Source of the DNA: Catenulispora acidiphila DSM 44928
GTDB lineage: Bacteria > Actinomycetota > Actinomycetes > Streptomycetales > Catenulisporaceae
Direction: 5' to 3'
DNA length: 64,000 nucleotides
Assembly: GCF_000024025.1 (NCBI RefSeq)
Contig: NC_013131.1
Coordinates: 7,854,229 to 7,918,228 of the forward strand
Part shown: positions 25,692 to 34,898 of the stretch, piece by piece
Position numbering within the stretch: position 1 is the first letter of the stretch
How the letters are laid out: every line of letters starts with the position of its first letter
The notes under the pieces: model-generated
The model's database searches: none
What the model saw: the letters and a program-made list of their open reading frames with translations, nothing else
What the model was told of the DNA's origin: nothing
Position numbers and translations under genes: made by a program

Positions 25692-26234
25692 ATGACCATC
25701 ACACCGGACACCAAAAACTGGACATGGGTCTTGCAGCGCCCCTGCCCGGAGTGCGGCTTCGCGGCCGGCGCCATCGCCCGCGAGGAGGTCCCGACCCTGC
25801 TCCGCGCCAACGCCGAGGCCTGGCGCCGGTACTTCGCCGCCGCCGGCGACCAGGACGTGCGCACGCGTCCAGAACCGACCAAGTGGTCGCCGCTGGAGTA
25901 CGCCTGCCACGTCCGCGACTGCAACAAGGTCTACCTCCGCCGCGTCTGGCTCATGCTCGCCGAGGACGACCCGCAGTTCCCGAACTGGGACCAGGACACC
26001 ACCGCGGTCGAGGACGAGTACAACGACCAGGACCCCGACAAGGTCTTCGCAGAACTCGTCGACACCGCCGAAGAGGTCGCCGAACGCTTCGCGTCACTGA
26101 CCGCCGAGCAGTGGTCCCGCACCGGCCACCGCGGCGACGGCTCCGACTTCACCGTCGAGTCCCTGGCCCGCTACTTCGTCCACGACCCGATCCACCACCT
26201 CTGGGACGTCACCGGCACCCGCTACGAAGCCTGA
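25692..26234 (+). CDS. DinB-family protein
   Basis: 180 residues. The DinB/YfiT four-helix plan is seen, with metal-ligand-type histidines in EYACHVRDCNK and FVHDPIHHLWDV. Two cysteines near the N-terminus (PCPECGF) may form an extra site. Such proteins often act as small-thiol-dependent transferases (mycothiol in actinobacteria). Start ATG 25692. It overlaps the convergent amidohydrolase gene by 13 bases. Confidence 0.8.
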   Translation: MTITPDTKNWTWVLQRPCPECGFAAGAIAREEVPTLLRANAEAWRRYFAAAGDQDVRTRPEPTKWSPLEYACHVRDCNKVYLRRVWLMLAEDDPQFPNWDQDTTAVEDEYNDQDPDKVFAELVDTAEEVAERFASLTAEQWSRTGHRGDGSDFTVESLARYFVHDPIHHLWDVTGTRYEA

Positions 26235-27115
26235 GGGCCCTCCACGCCGAAGATCCGCGCCGCGTTCCCATGGCACACGGCGCGGAGCCAGTCGTCGCCG
26301 AAATCGAGGCGGGCCAACGATTCCAGCGCCCCTGTGTAGGAGTAGGGGATGTTCGGGAAGTCGCTCCCGAACAAGATCCGTTCTTCGCACTCTGCGATCC
26401 GCTTACGATCCCGATCCGACAGCTCGACCTGCCCGAAGAAGTCGGTGAAAGCCATCGTGGTGTCGAACAGCACGCCGTCATAGCGGTCGGCCAGATCCAG
26501 GAACTCGACATATTCGGGCAGCCCGAAGTGCGCCACGACCAGCCGCAACGCCGGGTGCGCAGCCAGCACCCGCGCCATCGGCTCCGGACCGGTGTACGGA
26601 GTCCCGACCGGTCCCGAACCGCAGTGCGCGATCACCGGCACCCCCGCATCAGCGAGCGCACCCCACACCGGATCCAGCAACGGATCGGCAGGGTCATAGC
26701 CACCGACCTGAACATGCGCCTTGAACACCCGAGCACCGGCCTCGATAGCCGCCGGGACGTAAGAGGCGGCTTCAGGCTCAGGGAAGAACGTCGCACTGTG
26801 CAGGCAGTCGGGCGTACGCGCCGCGAAGTCAGCGGTCCACGCGTTCAAGCTCTCGGCCATACCCGCCTTGTGCGGATACGCCAGCGAGGTGAACGCGAGC
26901 ACACCGAAGCCGCGCAGGATCTCCAGCCGCTCTTCCTCGTCCTGGCGGTACTTGATCGGCCACACCCGGCCGAGCAGCGGCCCGGCGGCGTCGAAGTACG
27001 CCTGGATCCGCTCCAGGAGACGGTGCGGCATGAAGTGGGTGTGGATGTCGATCAGGCCCGGCAGGCCCAGCGACTGCCAGAAGCGGCGGACTTCGGCGGT
27101 ATCTGCGTCTGGCAT
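26222..27115 (-). CDS. amidohydrolase-2 family metal-dependent hydrolase/decarboxylase
   Basis: 297 residues from ATG 27115 with GGTGG upstream; GTG 27124 is also possible. The TIM-barrel metal site is visible: DIHTHF near the start, KAHVQVGG, IAHCGSGP, VVAHFGLPEYVEF, and the Asp in ILFGSDFPNIPY. Members hydrolyse lactones or decarboxylate aromatic acids. Nothing nearby points to a substrate. Confidence 0.82.
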   Translation of the reverse strand: MPDADTAEVRRFWQSLGLPGLIDIHTHFMPHRLLERIQAYFDAAGPLLGRVWPIKYRQDEEERLEILRGFGVLAFTSLAYPHKAGMAESLNAWTADFAARTPDCLHSATFFPEPEAASYVPAAIEAGARVFKAHVQVGGYDPADPLLDPVWGALADAGVPVIAHCGSGPVGTPYTGPEPMARVLAAHPALRLVVAHFGLPEYVEFLDLADRYDGVLFDTTMAFTDFFGQVELSDRDRKRIAECEERILFGSDFPNIPYSYTGALESLARLDFGDDWLRAVCHGNAARIFGVEGPQAS

Positions 27116-27346
27116 GGAAACCACCGTAGCCCGCCGAACTTCTGGCCGAGCGTGCGCACGTCACGGATGCGGCGCTTGTAGGTAGCTCCTAGCGGGAGGA
27201 GCAGGGGACCGGCCATCGCGTGGCGCCAGGACAGCCAGTCCCGCAATACCGACCAGAGCATAGGCTGACGGGCCTGTTATCGCCGCCAGGCCGAGGTCGT
27301 CGACCGCGTCCACGGTGATCCCAGCCTCCCCGCGAGCCCGCGGCGC

Positions 27347-29056
27347 TCAGTTACCGCACACGGTCTCAGCTGTCCGATAGACGTAGGTGTGCTGCTCGGG
27401 GCCGATGAATCCGAAGCGGCGGTACTCGTGGGTGGCGTACAGGCTCCAGCCGGGCTGCTGCTGGGGGCTCGCGGCGACGACGTAACAGGGGTGGTCGTTG
27501 CCCATTCCCGCGCTCTTCTCGTAGATCCCGTGTTCGGCGCCGGGGTCGTAGGGCTTCTTGTAGCCGTCGGGCGAGTGCCAGGCGGTCCAGTCGAGGCCGG
27601 CGTCCACGTGAGCGGCGGACGCCTTGCCGTCGGCGACGACGGCTTGGGCCGAGTGCCAGGTGGCCGCGTCGAACGTGAGGGCGTTCATCATGATCAGCCC
27701 GGTGACGGACGCGATGAACGCTCCGGTCAGCGCCGCGAGGCCGATCTGCGGCCGGGTGATGGGCTCGCCGCGCTTCAGAAGCAGCGTCAGCACAGGGATG
27801 GTGAGCGGCAGTTGGTAGCGGTCGAACTGTATCCAGAGCTCTGATATCTCCAGAATCGCGAAAGCCGCGGTAACCAGCCAGAACACCAGGAATTCGATGC
27901 GGACCGCGCGTATTCGCTCACACACCAAGCCGATCAGCAGCGCGGAGCTCAGGCAGCCCAGTGGCAGCAGGATGTCCCACAGCGGCTGGGGGAACAGATT
28001 CGGACGCAGCCCCAGGTACGCGGGGAAGTACGCGCCGTTCATCTCCAAGTAGTTCTGCGGGATACCGATCAGGCCCTGGTGAACGTCCCAGGCGAACCAC
28101 GCGAACGCGGCGAGCGCCACCAACCGCACGGGCCACGACCACGCCCACGGCCGCGCCGTCAGCAGGATCACCGGGCTCAGAACGAGCGCGAGCACGAGCC
28201 AACTGCCGGCATACGTGTGCGCCATGGAGGCCCAGCCCGGGAACTGCGCGAAGGACACCTTCGGCGGTTCGCCGTTGACCACCTTGCGGCGCCACTGTTC
28301 GAAGACGAGCGCGGCGACCGCCATACCCGTGCCGAAGCCGAGCAGCCAGGGCAACTTGTCCCGCCGCAGCAGGGCCGGTCTCCACAGCGCCGCCACGTAA
28401 ATACCCAGCGGGGCCGCGATCCCCTGCTCGCGGATCGTGAAGCCCCAGAAGCCGACCACCGTGACCGCCAGGAACAGCGGCACGGACGCGCGCTCCAGCG
28501 CCCGGCGGCCGAGCGCGAACGTCACGGCGATGGCCGCCAGCGCCGGGATGTCCGTCATGAACGACGTGGACAGCAGGCCGAACCCGGGCCAGCACGCCAT
28601 GGCCAGCACACCGATCGCGGCACGCTTGCGTCCCCCGGCGTCGCGCAGGATGTCGAAGGTGGCCGCGAGAGCGACGACGGCGAGCAGGCCCGTGTAGATC
28701 TCCTGCACCGTTATCCAGGTGCCGAGCTTCCACAACGGGATGTACATGCCGACCAGCGACATCGAGTTCCAGTTGTACAGGTGGATCTGGCCGGTCCTGG
28801 CGAAGTTCTCGGCCGCCCGCGTCTCAGCCCAAGAGTCGTTGTGCGGAATGGAGTAGCTGCCGGTCCACACCGAGACGATGACCGGAAAGACGACGCCGAG
28901 GAAGAGCGCGAGACCCAGGGCGAGCACGACCAGCGGCGAACGCTCCCGCACGCGCCACCACGCGCTCGATGCCGGCTGCCTGTCCGCGGCGGGATCGCCG
29001 ACCGCGGTGCCGCGGGGACCGCTCACCACGATGTCAGAGGGCTGACTCAAAACCAC
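27347..29056 (-). CDS. polytopic membrane protein of the GT-C glycosyltransferase type
   Basis: 569 residues from GTG 29056 (GGGAG five bases upstream). About 11 hydrophobic helices span residues 40-455. The first outside loop carries SIPHNDSWAETRAAENFART, which fits the Asp-bearing loop of lipid-linked-sugar (GT-C) transferases. A soluble C-terminal region of about 110 residues with two cysteines (DHPCYVV, AETVCGN) lies outside. The length and loop resemble arabinosyl/mannosyl or ArnT-like enzymes, but the specific family is not recognised. It stands alone. Confidence 0.6.
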   Translation of the reverse strand: MVLSQPSDIVVSGPRGTAVGDPAADRQPASSAWWRVRERSPLVVLALGLALFLGVVFPVIVSVWTGSYSIPHNDSWAETRAAENFARTGQIHLYNWNSMSLVGMYIPLWKLGTWITVQEIYTGLLAVVALAATFDILRDAGGRKRAAIGVLAMACWPGFGLLSTSFMTDIPALAAIAVTFALGRRALERASVPLFLAVTVVGFWGFTIREQGIAAPLGIYVAALWRPALLRRDKLPWLLGFGTGMAVAALVFEQWRRKVVNGEPPKVSFAQFPGWASMAHTYAGSWLVLALVLSPVILLTARPWAWSWPVRLVALAAFAWFAWDVHQGLIGIPQNYLEMNGAYFPAYLGLRPNLFPQPLWDILLPLGCLSSALLIGLVCERIRAVRIEFLVFWLVTAAFAILEISELWIQFDRYQLPLTIPVLTLLLKRGEPITRPQIGLAALTGAFIASVTGLIMMNALTFDAATWHSAQAVVADGKASAAHVDAGLDWTAWHSPDGYKKPYDPGAEHGIYEKSAGMGNDHPCYVVAASPQQQPGWSLYATHEYRRFGFIGPEQHTYVYRTAETVCGN

Positions 29057-29275
29057 TCACGCTCCCACTCGGCCACTGCACCACCACAGACAACCCCATG
29101 TCGGCTGCGGGAGCATTCCAAGACGCGGCGGATCGCCCCCGAGAAAGACGGCCGACCGTGGCCGGCACGCGGCGAGTTTAGTGCGATCTCGAGTTCATGT
29201 GCGAGTGAATCGGTCCCCGCTCCATGGGTGCGGTTCCTGGGCAGGGCCGACGAACCCGGTCAGAAGTGCCTGCCT

Positions 29276-29316
29276 GGAGCGGTTTGAAGTGGGCCAGATC
29301 CACCTCAAACCGCTCC
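29276..29316. terminator. hairpin terminator downstream of the gntR-like gene
   Basis: Arms of 17 bp with one mismatch (29276-29292 and 29300-29316, core GGAGCGGTTTGA) and a 7-base loop. It lies 50 bases beyond the stop of the leftward gntR-like gene and upstream of the membrane glycosyltransferase gene. Confidence 0.7.
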
Positions 29317-29366
29317 GGACAGGGCTCGCGGATCGCCGAGCGGATCGCCGAGCTCGCCGTCCGCCC

Positions 29367-30083
29367 TCAATCCCCCTGCCGCGCCGCCAGCCGCATGTGG
29401 ATGTCCTCCAGTGACTCCGCCACCACTGCCCGCATCGCCACCTCGGCACGCTCCGGATCACCCGCCGCGACCGCCAGCGCCACCGCGTCGTGGCGGTCGG
29501 CGTCTGCCGGGTCCGGTGCCGTGGGCAGCAGCTTCAGCGCCGCGCGGCCGCGCAACAGCTCCTGCGTCACCGGCGCCAGTTGAGCGAACAGGGGGTTGCC
29601 GCACATGCCCAACACCAAGCAGTGAAAGTCAACGTCCGCCTCGAGAAACGCCGTCCGGTCCCCCACCGCCGCCGCGGCGCGCATCCGCGCCGAGCTCTCC
29701 AGTAGCCGCGTCCGCTCCTGGCGGTCCGTACGCCGTGCCGCCGCCGCGGCTGCCACCGGCTCGACCGCGGCGCGCAGCTCCGTCAGCTCGTCGAGCACGG
29801 TCCTGCGGTCGGATCCCGCCAGGCGCCAGCGGATCACGTCCGGGTCGTACAGATGCCACTCCTGCACCACCCGTACCGTGAGTCCCACGCGCGGCGAGCT
29901 CCGCAGCAGCCGCTTCGCCTGCAATGCCTGCACCGCCTCGCGGACCACCGTGCGGCTGACGCCGAAGCGCTCCGCCAAATCATCAGTGCGCAGCACCTCG
30001 CCGGGAGCGTGGCGTCCGCCGGCGATGGCCAGGCCGAGGTCCTCGGCGACCTTGCCGGACAGCCCTTTGCCCAACTCCGGCAT
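29367..30083 (-). CDS. gntR: GntR/FCD-family regulator of gluconate genes
   Basis: 238 residues from ATG 30083, which has a strong GGAGGAAA site. The N-terminal winged helix (TDDLAERFGVSRTVVREAVQALQAKRLL) is followed by an FCD effector domain with metal-type residues (TELRAAVEPVAAAAAA, FLEADVDFHCLVLGMCGNPLF). It is divergent from gluconokinase and the gluconate permease, so it is probably their repressor with gluconate or 6-phosphogluconate as signal. The ligand is inferred from position. Confidence 0.85.
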   Translation of the reverse strand: MPELGKGLSGKVAEDLGLAIAGGRHAPGEVLRTDDLAERFGVSRTVVREAVQALQAKRLLRSSPRVGLTVRVVQEWHLYDPDVIRWRLAGSDRRTVLDELTELRAAVEPVAAAAAARRTDRQERTRLLESSARMRAAAAVGDRTAFLEADVDFHCLVLGMCGNPLFAQLAPVTQELLRGRAALKLLPTAPDPADADRHDAVALAVAAGDPERAEVAMRAVVAESLEDIHMRLAARQGD

Positions 30084-30218
30084 GCGTTTCCTCCGTTGAC
30101 GTACCCGATGTGCGCCCAACCATCATCCCGCGATCGCCCACCGCGGCCGCGAAGCCGCTTCATATTACGGAACAGTCACCACCCCTTCAATAGTCATACT
30201 TTTTCCCCTACCGTGACG

Positions 30219-30230
30219 GTGGCGCGCCAC
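30219..30230. promoter_or_regulatory. palindrome GTGGCGCGCCAC upstream of gntK
   Basis: A perfect 12-bp palindrome 37 bases before the gntK start, in the divergent promoter region shared with gntR. It is a possible operator, although GC-rich palindromes arise easily by chance here. Confidence 0.35.
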
Positions 30231-30266
30231 GAGGTGTCGCGTACGGGGTCAAAGGAGACTGCAACC

Positions 30267-30890
30267 GTGAATGCCGCACCACACGTCGCCGCCGGTGCTC
30301 CCGGCACCGGCGCCGAACCCCCGATCCTGCTCATCACCGGGGTCTCCGGCAGTGGGAAGACCACCATCGGCTCGCTGCTCGCCGGCCGGCTGGGGTGGGA
30401 GTACGCCGAGGCGGACTCCTTCCATCCGGCGGCCAACATCGCCAAGATGTCCGCCGGCCATCCGCTGACCGACGAGGACCGCGGGCCCTGGCTGGACAAC
30501 ATCGGGCACTGGATCGACGAGACGACCGCGAAGGGCCGCCCCGGCGTCGTCACGTCCTCGGCGCTCAAGCGCGCCTACCGCGACCGCCTCCTGCGGGGAC
30601 GTCCGCAGGTCCGCCTGATCTACCTCGACGCCGACCGCGAGACCGTCGCGCGCCGCCTCACCGCGCGCAACGGCCACTTCTTCCCGCCGGAGCTGCTCGA
30701 CTCGCAGTTCGGCGACCTGGAGCCGCCCGCCGACGACGAGCACCCCGTGCGCGTCAAGGTCGACGACAAAGACGCCCCGCTCACCGTCGCAGAGAACTTG
30801 ATCCACACCGAGAAGCTCGAAGCCGTCGAAGCCGCGCACGACAGCGCAGCGAGCAGTAGCGCAGCCCACGACAAGGAGGCCACCGCGTGA
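30267..30890 (+). CDS. gntK: gluconokinase
   Basis: 207 residues from GTG 30267, chosen for the AAAGGAG site nine bases upstream. The Walker A motif is GVSGSGKTT at 25-33. Typical GntK signatures follow: EADSFHPAANIAKMSAGHPLTDEDRGPWL and SALKRAYRDRLLRG. It phosphorylates gluconate to 6-phosphogluconate, feeding the pentose phosphate pathway. The C-terminal 25 residues are a Ala/Ser-rich tail beyond the usual end. Its stop overlaps the permease start (GTGATG). Confidence 0.93.
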   Translation: MNAAPHVAAGAPGTGAEPPILLITGVSGSGKTTIGSLLAGRLGWEYAEADSFHPAANIAKMSAGHPLTDEDRGPWLDNIGHWIDETTAKGRPGVVTSSALKRAYRDRLLRGRPQVRLIYLDADRETVARRLTARNGHFFPPELLDSQFGDLEPPADDEHPVRVKVDDKDAPLTVAENLIHTEKLEAVEAAHDSAASSSAAHDKEATA

Positions 30891-32299
30891 TGCCCGGCGC
30901 CCTGGCAACGCATCCGATAGTCACGGCGGCCGCGACCAAGGCCGCCAAATCCACCGCCTGGACCGGTCACGACACGCGCCTGATCGTCGTCGCGCTGGCC
31001 GGGATCGCGCTCGTGGTCCTGATGACCGCCGTGACGAAGATCCACCCCTTCCTCGCGCTGCTGATCGGCGCGCTGTTCGTCGGCATCGCCGGCGGCATCC
31101 ACGTGGACAAGCTCCTGCCCACGCTCGAGACCGGCGTCGGCGGCGTGCTCGGCAACGTCGGCGTGATCGTCGCGCTCGGGGCGATGCTCGGCAAGATGCT
31201 CGTCGACTCCGGCGGCGCCGACCGGCTCGTCGGGGCGATCGTGGACCGCGTCGGCGAGAAGCGGGCGCCGTGGGCGATGGTGCTGGCCGCGATGGTCGTC
31301 GGCATCCCGATGTTCTTCGAGGTCGGCCTGGTCCTGATGGTCCCGATCATCTACCTGGTCTGGAAGCGCACCGGCGGCTCGATCCTGCGCATCGGCATCC
31401 CGGCGCTGGCCGGCCTGTCGATCCTGCACGGCCTGATCCCGCCGCACCCCGGCCCGCTGGTCGCGATCAACGCCCTGCACGCCGATCTGGGCACCACGCT
31501 GCTGTTCGGCGTCATCGTCGCGATCCCGACCGCCGTCATCGGCGGCCCGCTCTACGGCACCTGGATCTCCAAGCGCGTCCACCCCGACCCGCCGGAGAAC
31601 CTGGCGAAGCAGTACACGGTGACCGAGCGCGAGGACGGCACGGCGCCCTCGGTGTTCACCACGCTGTCGGTGATCCTGCTGCCGGTGGTCATCATGCTGG
31701 TCAAGACCGTCGTCGACATCGCCGACAGCAGCCCGTCCTCCGAGCTGCACAAGGTGATGGACTTCATCGGCGACCCGATCATGGCGATGATCATCGGCGT
31801 CGTCTACGCGGTGTTCGCCCTCGGCTTCGGCCGCAAGGCCTCGGACGTCATGGGCGCCGCGCTGGCTCCGGTCGCCGGCGTCCTGCTCATCATCGGCGCC
31901 GGCGGCGGGTTCAAGCAGATGCTGGTCGGCACCGGCATCGCCGACTCGATCGGCAAAGCGGCGAACAACTCGCACCTGTCGTTGCTGCTGCTGGCCTGGC
32001 TGATCGCGGTCGGTATCCGGCTGGCGACCGGATCGGCCACGGTCGCGACCGTCACCGCCTCCGGCATCATCGCGCCGATCGCCGCGTCCCACACAGACAC
32101 CTCCACCGCCTTGCTGGCACTGGCGGTCGGCTCCGGCTCGCTGTTCCTGTCGCACGTCAACGACGCCGGCTTCTGGCTGGTGAAGGAGTTCTTCGGCATG
32201 GACGTCAAGCAGACGTTCAAGTCGTGGTCGGCGATGGAGACGATCCTGTCGACCGTATCCATCGTGTGCATCCTGATCCTGGGAACCTTCGTGCACTAG
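30887..32299 (+). CDS. gntP: gluconate:H+ symporter of the GntP family
   Basis: 470 residues with about 12-14 helices. Family signatures are TKIHPFLALLIGALFVGIAGG, the LIPPHPGP loop, and ATGSATVATVTASGI near the C-terminal pore. Translation starts at GTG 30887 or ATG 30890, overlapping the gntK stop by the GTGATG junction, with GGAGG upstream; the two are coupled. It brings gluconate into the cell for GntK. Confidence 0.92.
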   Translation: MMPGALATHPIVTAAATKAAKSTAWTGHDTRLIVVALAGIALVVLMTAVTKIHPFLALLIGALFVGIAGGIHVDKLLPTLETGVGGVLGNVGVIVALGAMLGKMLVDSGGADRLVGAIVDRVGEKRAPWAMVLAAMVVGIPMFFEVGLVLMVPIIYLVWKRTGGSILRIGIPALAGLSILHGLIPPHPGPLVAINALHADLGTTLLFGVIVAIPTAVIGGPLYGTWISKRVHPDPPENLAKQYTVTEREDGTAPSVFTTLSVILLPVVIMLVKTVVDIADSSPSSELHKVMDFIGDPIMAMIIGVVYAVFALGFGRKASDVMGAALAPVAGVLLIIGAGGGFKQMLVGTGIADSIGKAANNSHLSLLLLAWLIAVGIRLATGSATVATVTASGIIAPIAASHTDTSTALLALAVGSGSLFLSHVNDAGFWLVKEFFGMDVKQTFKSWSAMETILSTVSIVCILILGTFVH

Positions 32300-32310
32300 T
32301 GTGCGGCGGC

Positions 32311-33903
32311 ATGGGACTGCTCATGCTGCCTGCATTGGCGCTGCTCACGCTGTTCTCGGCGTGGGCAGTGTCCTTTTCGCCGTTCTGGCTGTTCGCGCTG
32401 ATCCCCTTCGCGCTCCTGCTGGCGCTCGGGATCTTCGACGTCCTGCAGCGCCGGCGCTCGATCCTGCGCAACTTCCCGGTCTTGGGCCACGCGCGCTTCA
32501 TGGCGGAGTTCATCCGCCCGGAGATCCAGCAGTACTTCGTCGAGACGAACACCGACGGCCGTCCCTTCGACCGCGACACCCGCTCGGTCGTCTACGAGCG
32601 AGCCAAGGGCATCCACGGCGACCAGGCGTTCGGGACCGAGCTCGACGTCGAGGCGTCGGGCTATGAGTTCCTGGAGCACTCGATGTCCCCGCTGCAACCG
32701 GTACCGGAGCAACCGCGGGTGCTCGTAGGAGGCCCGGATTGCCGCCAGCCGTATCACATGGCGCTGCTCAACGTCTCGGCGATGAGCTTCGGCGCGCTGT
32801 CCGCGCACGCGATCCTGGCGCTGAACAAGGGCGCCAAGGCAGGCGGGTTCGCGCACGACACCGGCGAGGGCGGCATCTCGCCGTACCACCGCGAGGGCGG
32901 CGGCGACCTGGTCTGGGAGATCGGGTCGGGGTACTTCGGCGCCCGCACAAAAGACGGGGACTTCGATCCCGACAAGTTCCGTGACAAGGCCGCCGACCCG
33001 CAGATCAAGTGCGTCGAGCTGAAGCTGAGCCAGGGCGCGAAGCCAGGGCTCGGCGGCGTGCTGCCCGGACCGAAGGTGACGCGCCAGATCGCCGAGATCC
33101 GCGACGTCCCGGAGGGCATCACGGTCATCAGCCCTTCGGCGCACAAGGCCTTCAACACCCCGCGCGAACTGGTGCTGTTCATCGCGAAGATGCGCGAGCT
33201 GTCCGGCGGCAAGCCCACCGGCTTCAAGCTCTGCGTGGGCTCGCGCCGCGAGTTTCTGGGCGTCTGCAAGGCGATGCTGGCCGAGGGCGTGACCCCGGAC
33301 TTCATCGTGGTCGACGGCTCCGAGGGCGGGACCGGCGCGGCACCGCTGGAGTTCGAGGACAACGTCGGCACCCCGCTCACCCACGGTCTGCTGACGGTCC
33401 ACAACGCGCTGGTCGGCGTGGGACTGCGAGACCGGATCCGGATCGGCGCCAGCGGCAAGATCGCCCGCGGTACAGACATCGTGAAGCGCATCGCACAAGG
33501 CGCCGACTACACCAACGCCGCGCGCGCCATGATGATGGCCGTCGGCTGCATCCAGGCGCAGAAGTGCCACACCAACCACTGCCCGGTCGGCGTCGCGACC
33601 CAGGATCCGAAGCGCTACCGGGCTTTGGACGTGCCGGACAAGGCGACGCGGGTCCAGCACTTCCAGGCCGCGACGGTCGCCGAGGCGCAGCAACTCATCG
33701 CCGCGATGGGTCTGACCGGACCGCACGAGCTGCGGCCGGAGATGGTGCACCGGCGCGTGAGCCAGCGCAAGACGAGCACCTACGCCGAGCTCTACCACTA
33801 CCTCCGCCCCGGCGAACTGCTCGCCGAACCGGTGCAGGGGTGGGACGAGGACTGGCGGGCTGCCGACCCCGACACGTTCCGGATGGTGGCGGCTAAGGCC
33901 TGA
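32311..33903 (+). CDS. FMN-binding glutamate-synthase-family membrane protein
   Basis: 530 residues. Two N-terminal helices (about 2-44) precede a GltB-type FMN/iron-sulfur catalytic domain: ALLNVSAMSFGALSAHAILALN, HDTGEGGISPYHREGGGDLVWEIGSGYFG, VDGSEGGTGAAPLEFEDNVG, and the cysteine cluster GCIQAQKCHTNHCPVGVATQ. It lacks the glutamine amidotransferase part of true glutamate synthase, so its electron acceptor reaction is unknown; the stand-alone YerD type is the nearest match. It starts only 11 bases after gntP, probably on the same transcript, though a metabolic link to gluconate is not obvious. Confidence 0.85.
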   Translation: MGLLMLPALALLTLFSAWAVSFSPFWLFALIPFALLLALGIFDVLQRRRSILRNFPVLGHARFMAEFIRPEIQQYFVETNTDGRPFDRDTRSVVYERAKGIHGDQAFGTELDVEASGYEFLEHSMSPLQPVPEQPRVLVGGPDCRQPYHMALLNVSAMSFGALSAHAILALNKGAKAGGFAHDTGEGGISPYHREGGGDLVWEIGSGYFGARTKDGDFDPDKFRDKAADPQIKCVELKLSQGAKPGLGGVLPGPKVTRQIAEIRDVPEGITVISPSAHKAFNTPRELVLFIAKMRELSGGKPTGFKLCVGSRREFLGVCKAMLAEGVTPDFIVVDGSEGGTGAAPLEFEDNVGTPLTHGLLTVHNALVGVGLRDRIRIGASGKIARGTDIVKRIAQGADYTNAARAMMMAVGCIQAQKCHTNHCPVGVATQDPKRYRALDVPDKATRVQHFQAATVAEAQQLIAAMGLTGPHELRPEMVHRRVSQRKTSTYAELYHYLRPGELLAEPVQGWDEDWRAADPDTFRMVAAKA

Positions 33904-34037
33904 CTGAGGGCTATGGGTTATGAGCTAAGAGTGCCCGCGCGTGCTCGCCGCCCTTCGCAAGTCACCGCACGTAGTCGCGAGTAGTCACTGTCGAAACTTG
34001 GGACGCCCCGAATCAGAGGCCGTCCTAGAGTGGAGTC

Positions 34038-34544
34038 ATGATCACCACCGAACGCCTGCGAGTGCGCCCCGCGACCATGGCCGATGTCGACTTCTGGGTC
34101 CGGCTCCACGCCGATCCCGAAGTCCATCGGTTCGTCGGTGCGTACACGCAGGAGCGCGCCGAGGTCCGGCTCCGTGGCATCGAGGACAGCTGGGCGGCGC
34201 GGGGATACGGCTTGTGTGTGGTGGAGTCGCTGGAGAGCGGGGAACCGCTCGGCCGCTCCGGGCTCAACTGGTGGGACGAGTTCGGCGAGACCGAGGTCGG
34301 CTGGACCTTCGCCCGCGAGCACTGGGGCAAGGGCTACGCGACCGAGGCCGCGCGCGCCGTTCTGGACTGGGGCTTCCGGGATCTGGAGCTGGAACGCATC
34401 ACCGCGATGATCCACGCCGGCAACGACGCGTCGATCGCGGTGGCCGAACGGCTGGGGTTCACGCCGCGCCGGGAGGACACCGTGCTGGGAAACCCTTGCA
34501 CGGTCTGGGCTTTGGACCGCCCTCAGGCCTCGCGCAGGCGGTAG
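34038..34544 (+). CDS. GNAT acetyltransferase (RimJ/RimL type)
   Basis: 168 residues with the complete GNAT fold: TERLRVRPATMADVDFWVRL, the acetyl-CoA loop in FAREHWGKGYATEAARAVLDWGF, and the AERLGFTPRR end. It probably acetylates an N-terminal or lysine amine of a protein or small molecule. It overlaps the convergent small membrane protein gene by 22 bases. Confidence 0.82.
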   Translation: MITTERLRVRPATMADVDFWVRLHADPEVHRFVGAYTQERAEVRLRGIEDSWAARGYGLCVVESLESGEPLGRSGLNWWDEFGETEVGWTFAREHWGKGYATEAARAVLDWGFRDLELERITAMIHAGNDASIAVAERLGFTPRREDTVLGNPCTVWALDRPQASRRR

Positions 34545-34822
34545 CCGCGCCGGCGCTGCCATCCGGTGGCCGAGGTCGCGGCGACCGCGATGCCGGCGAT
34601 CAGCAGGACCCAGGCCAGCCCGGCGTCGTAGTGCTTGGCCTGCGTGTAGTCCTGGGTGACGGTGTGCCCGTCGGCGTAGTGCGTGATGCACTTGTCCGTC
34701 GCCGACATCTGCCTGCCGTCGCAGGTCGGAGCGGCACTCGAGCCCTTATACAGCGAATACGCCGCCACGATCACCAACACCACACCGAGGGCCAGACCGA
34801 CCTTAGCTGCCTTCACCAACAT
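34523..34822 (-). CDS. small two-helix membrane protein
   Basis: 99 residues. Helix one (VGLALGVVLVIVAAYSLYKG) and helix two (AGLAWVLLIAGIAVAATSATGW) flank a ~40-residue loop. The loop has two cysteines (PTCDGRQMSATDKCITHYADG) that could form a disulfide outside. No family is recognised. Confidence 0.6.
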   Translation of the reverse strand: MLVKAAKVGLALGVVLVIVAAYSLYKGSSAAPTCDGRQMSATDKCITHYADGHTVTQDYTQAKHYDAGLAWVLLIAGIAVAATSATGWQRRRGYRLREA

Positions 34823-34898
34823 GCTGACAACCGTATCGGTGGGACGGCTTTTCGTGGGAAGGCACTCTCCGTTCGCTGACGTATTTTCGCTACGTACC

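Noticed and set aside
27052-27261. 69-codon frame between the amidohydrolase and membrane protein genes
   Set aside because: Overlaps the amidohydrolase start, no domain, weak start.
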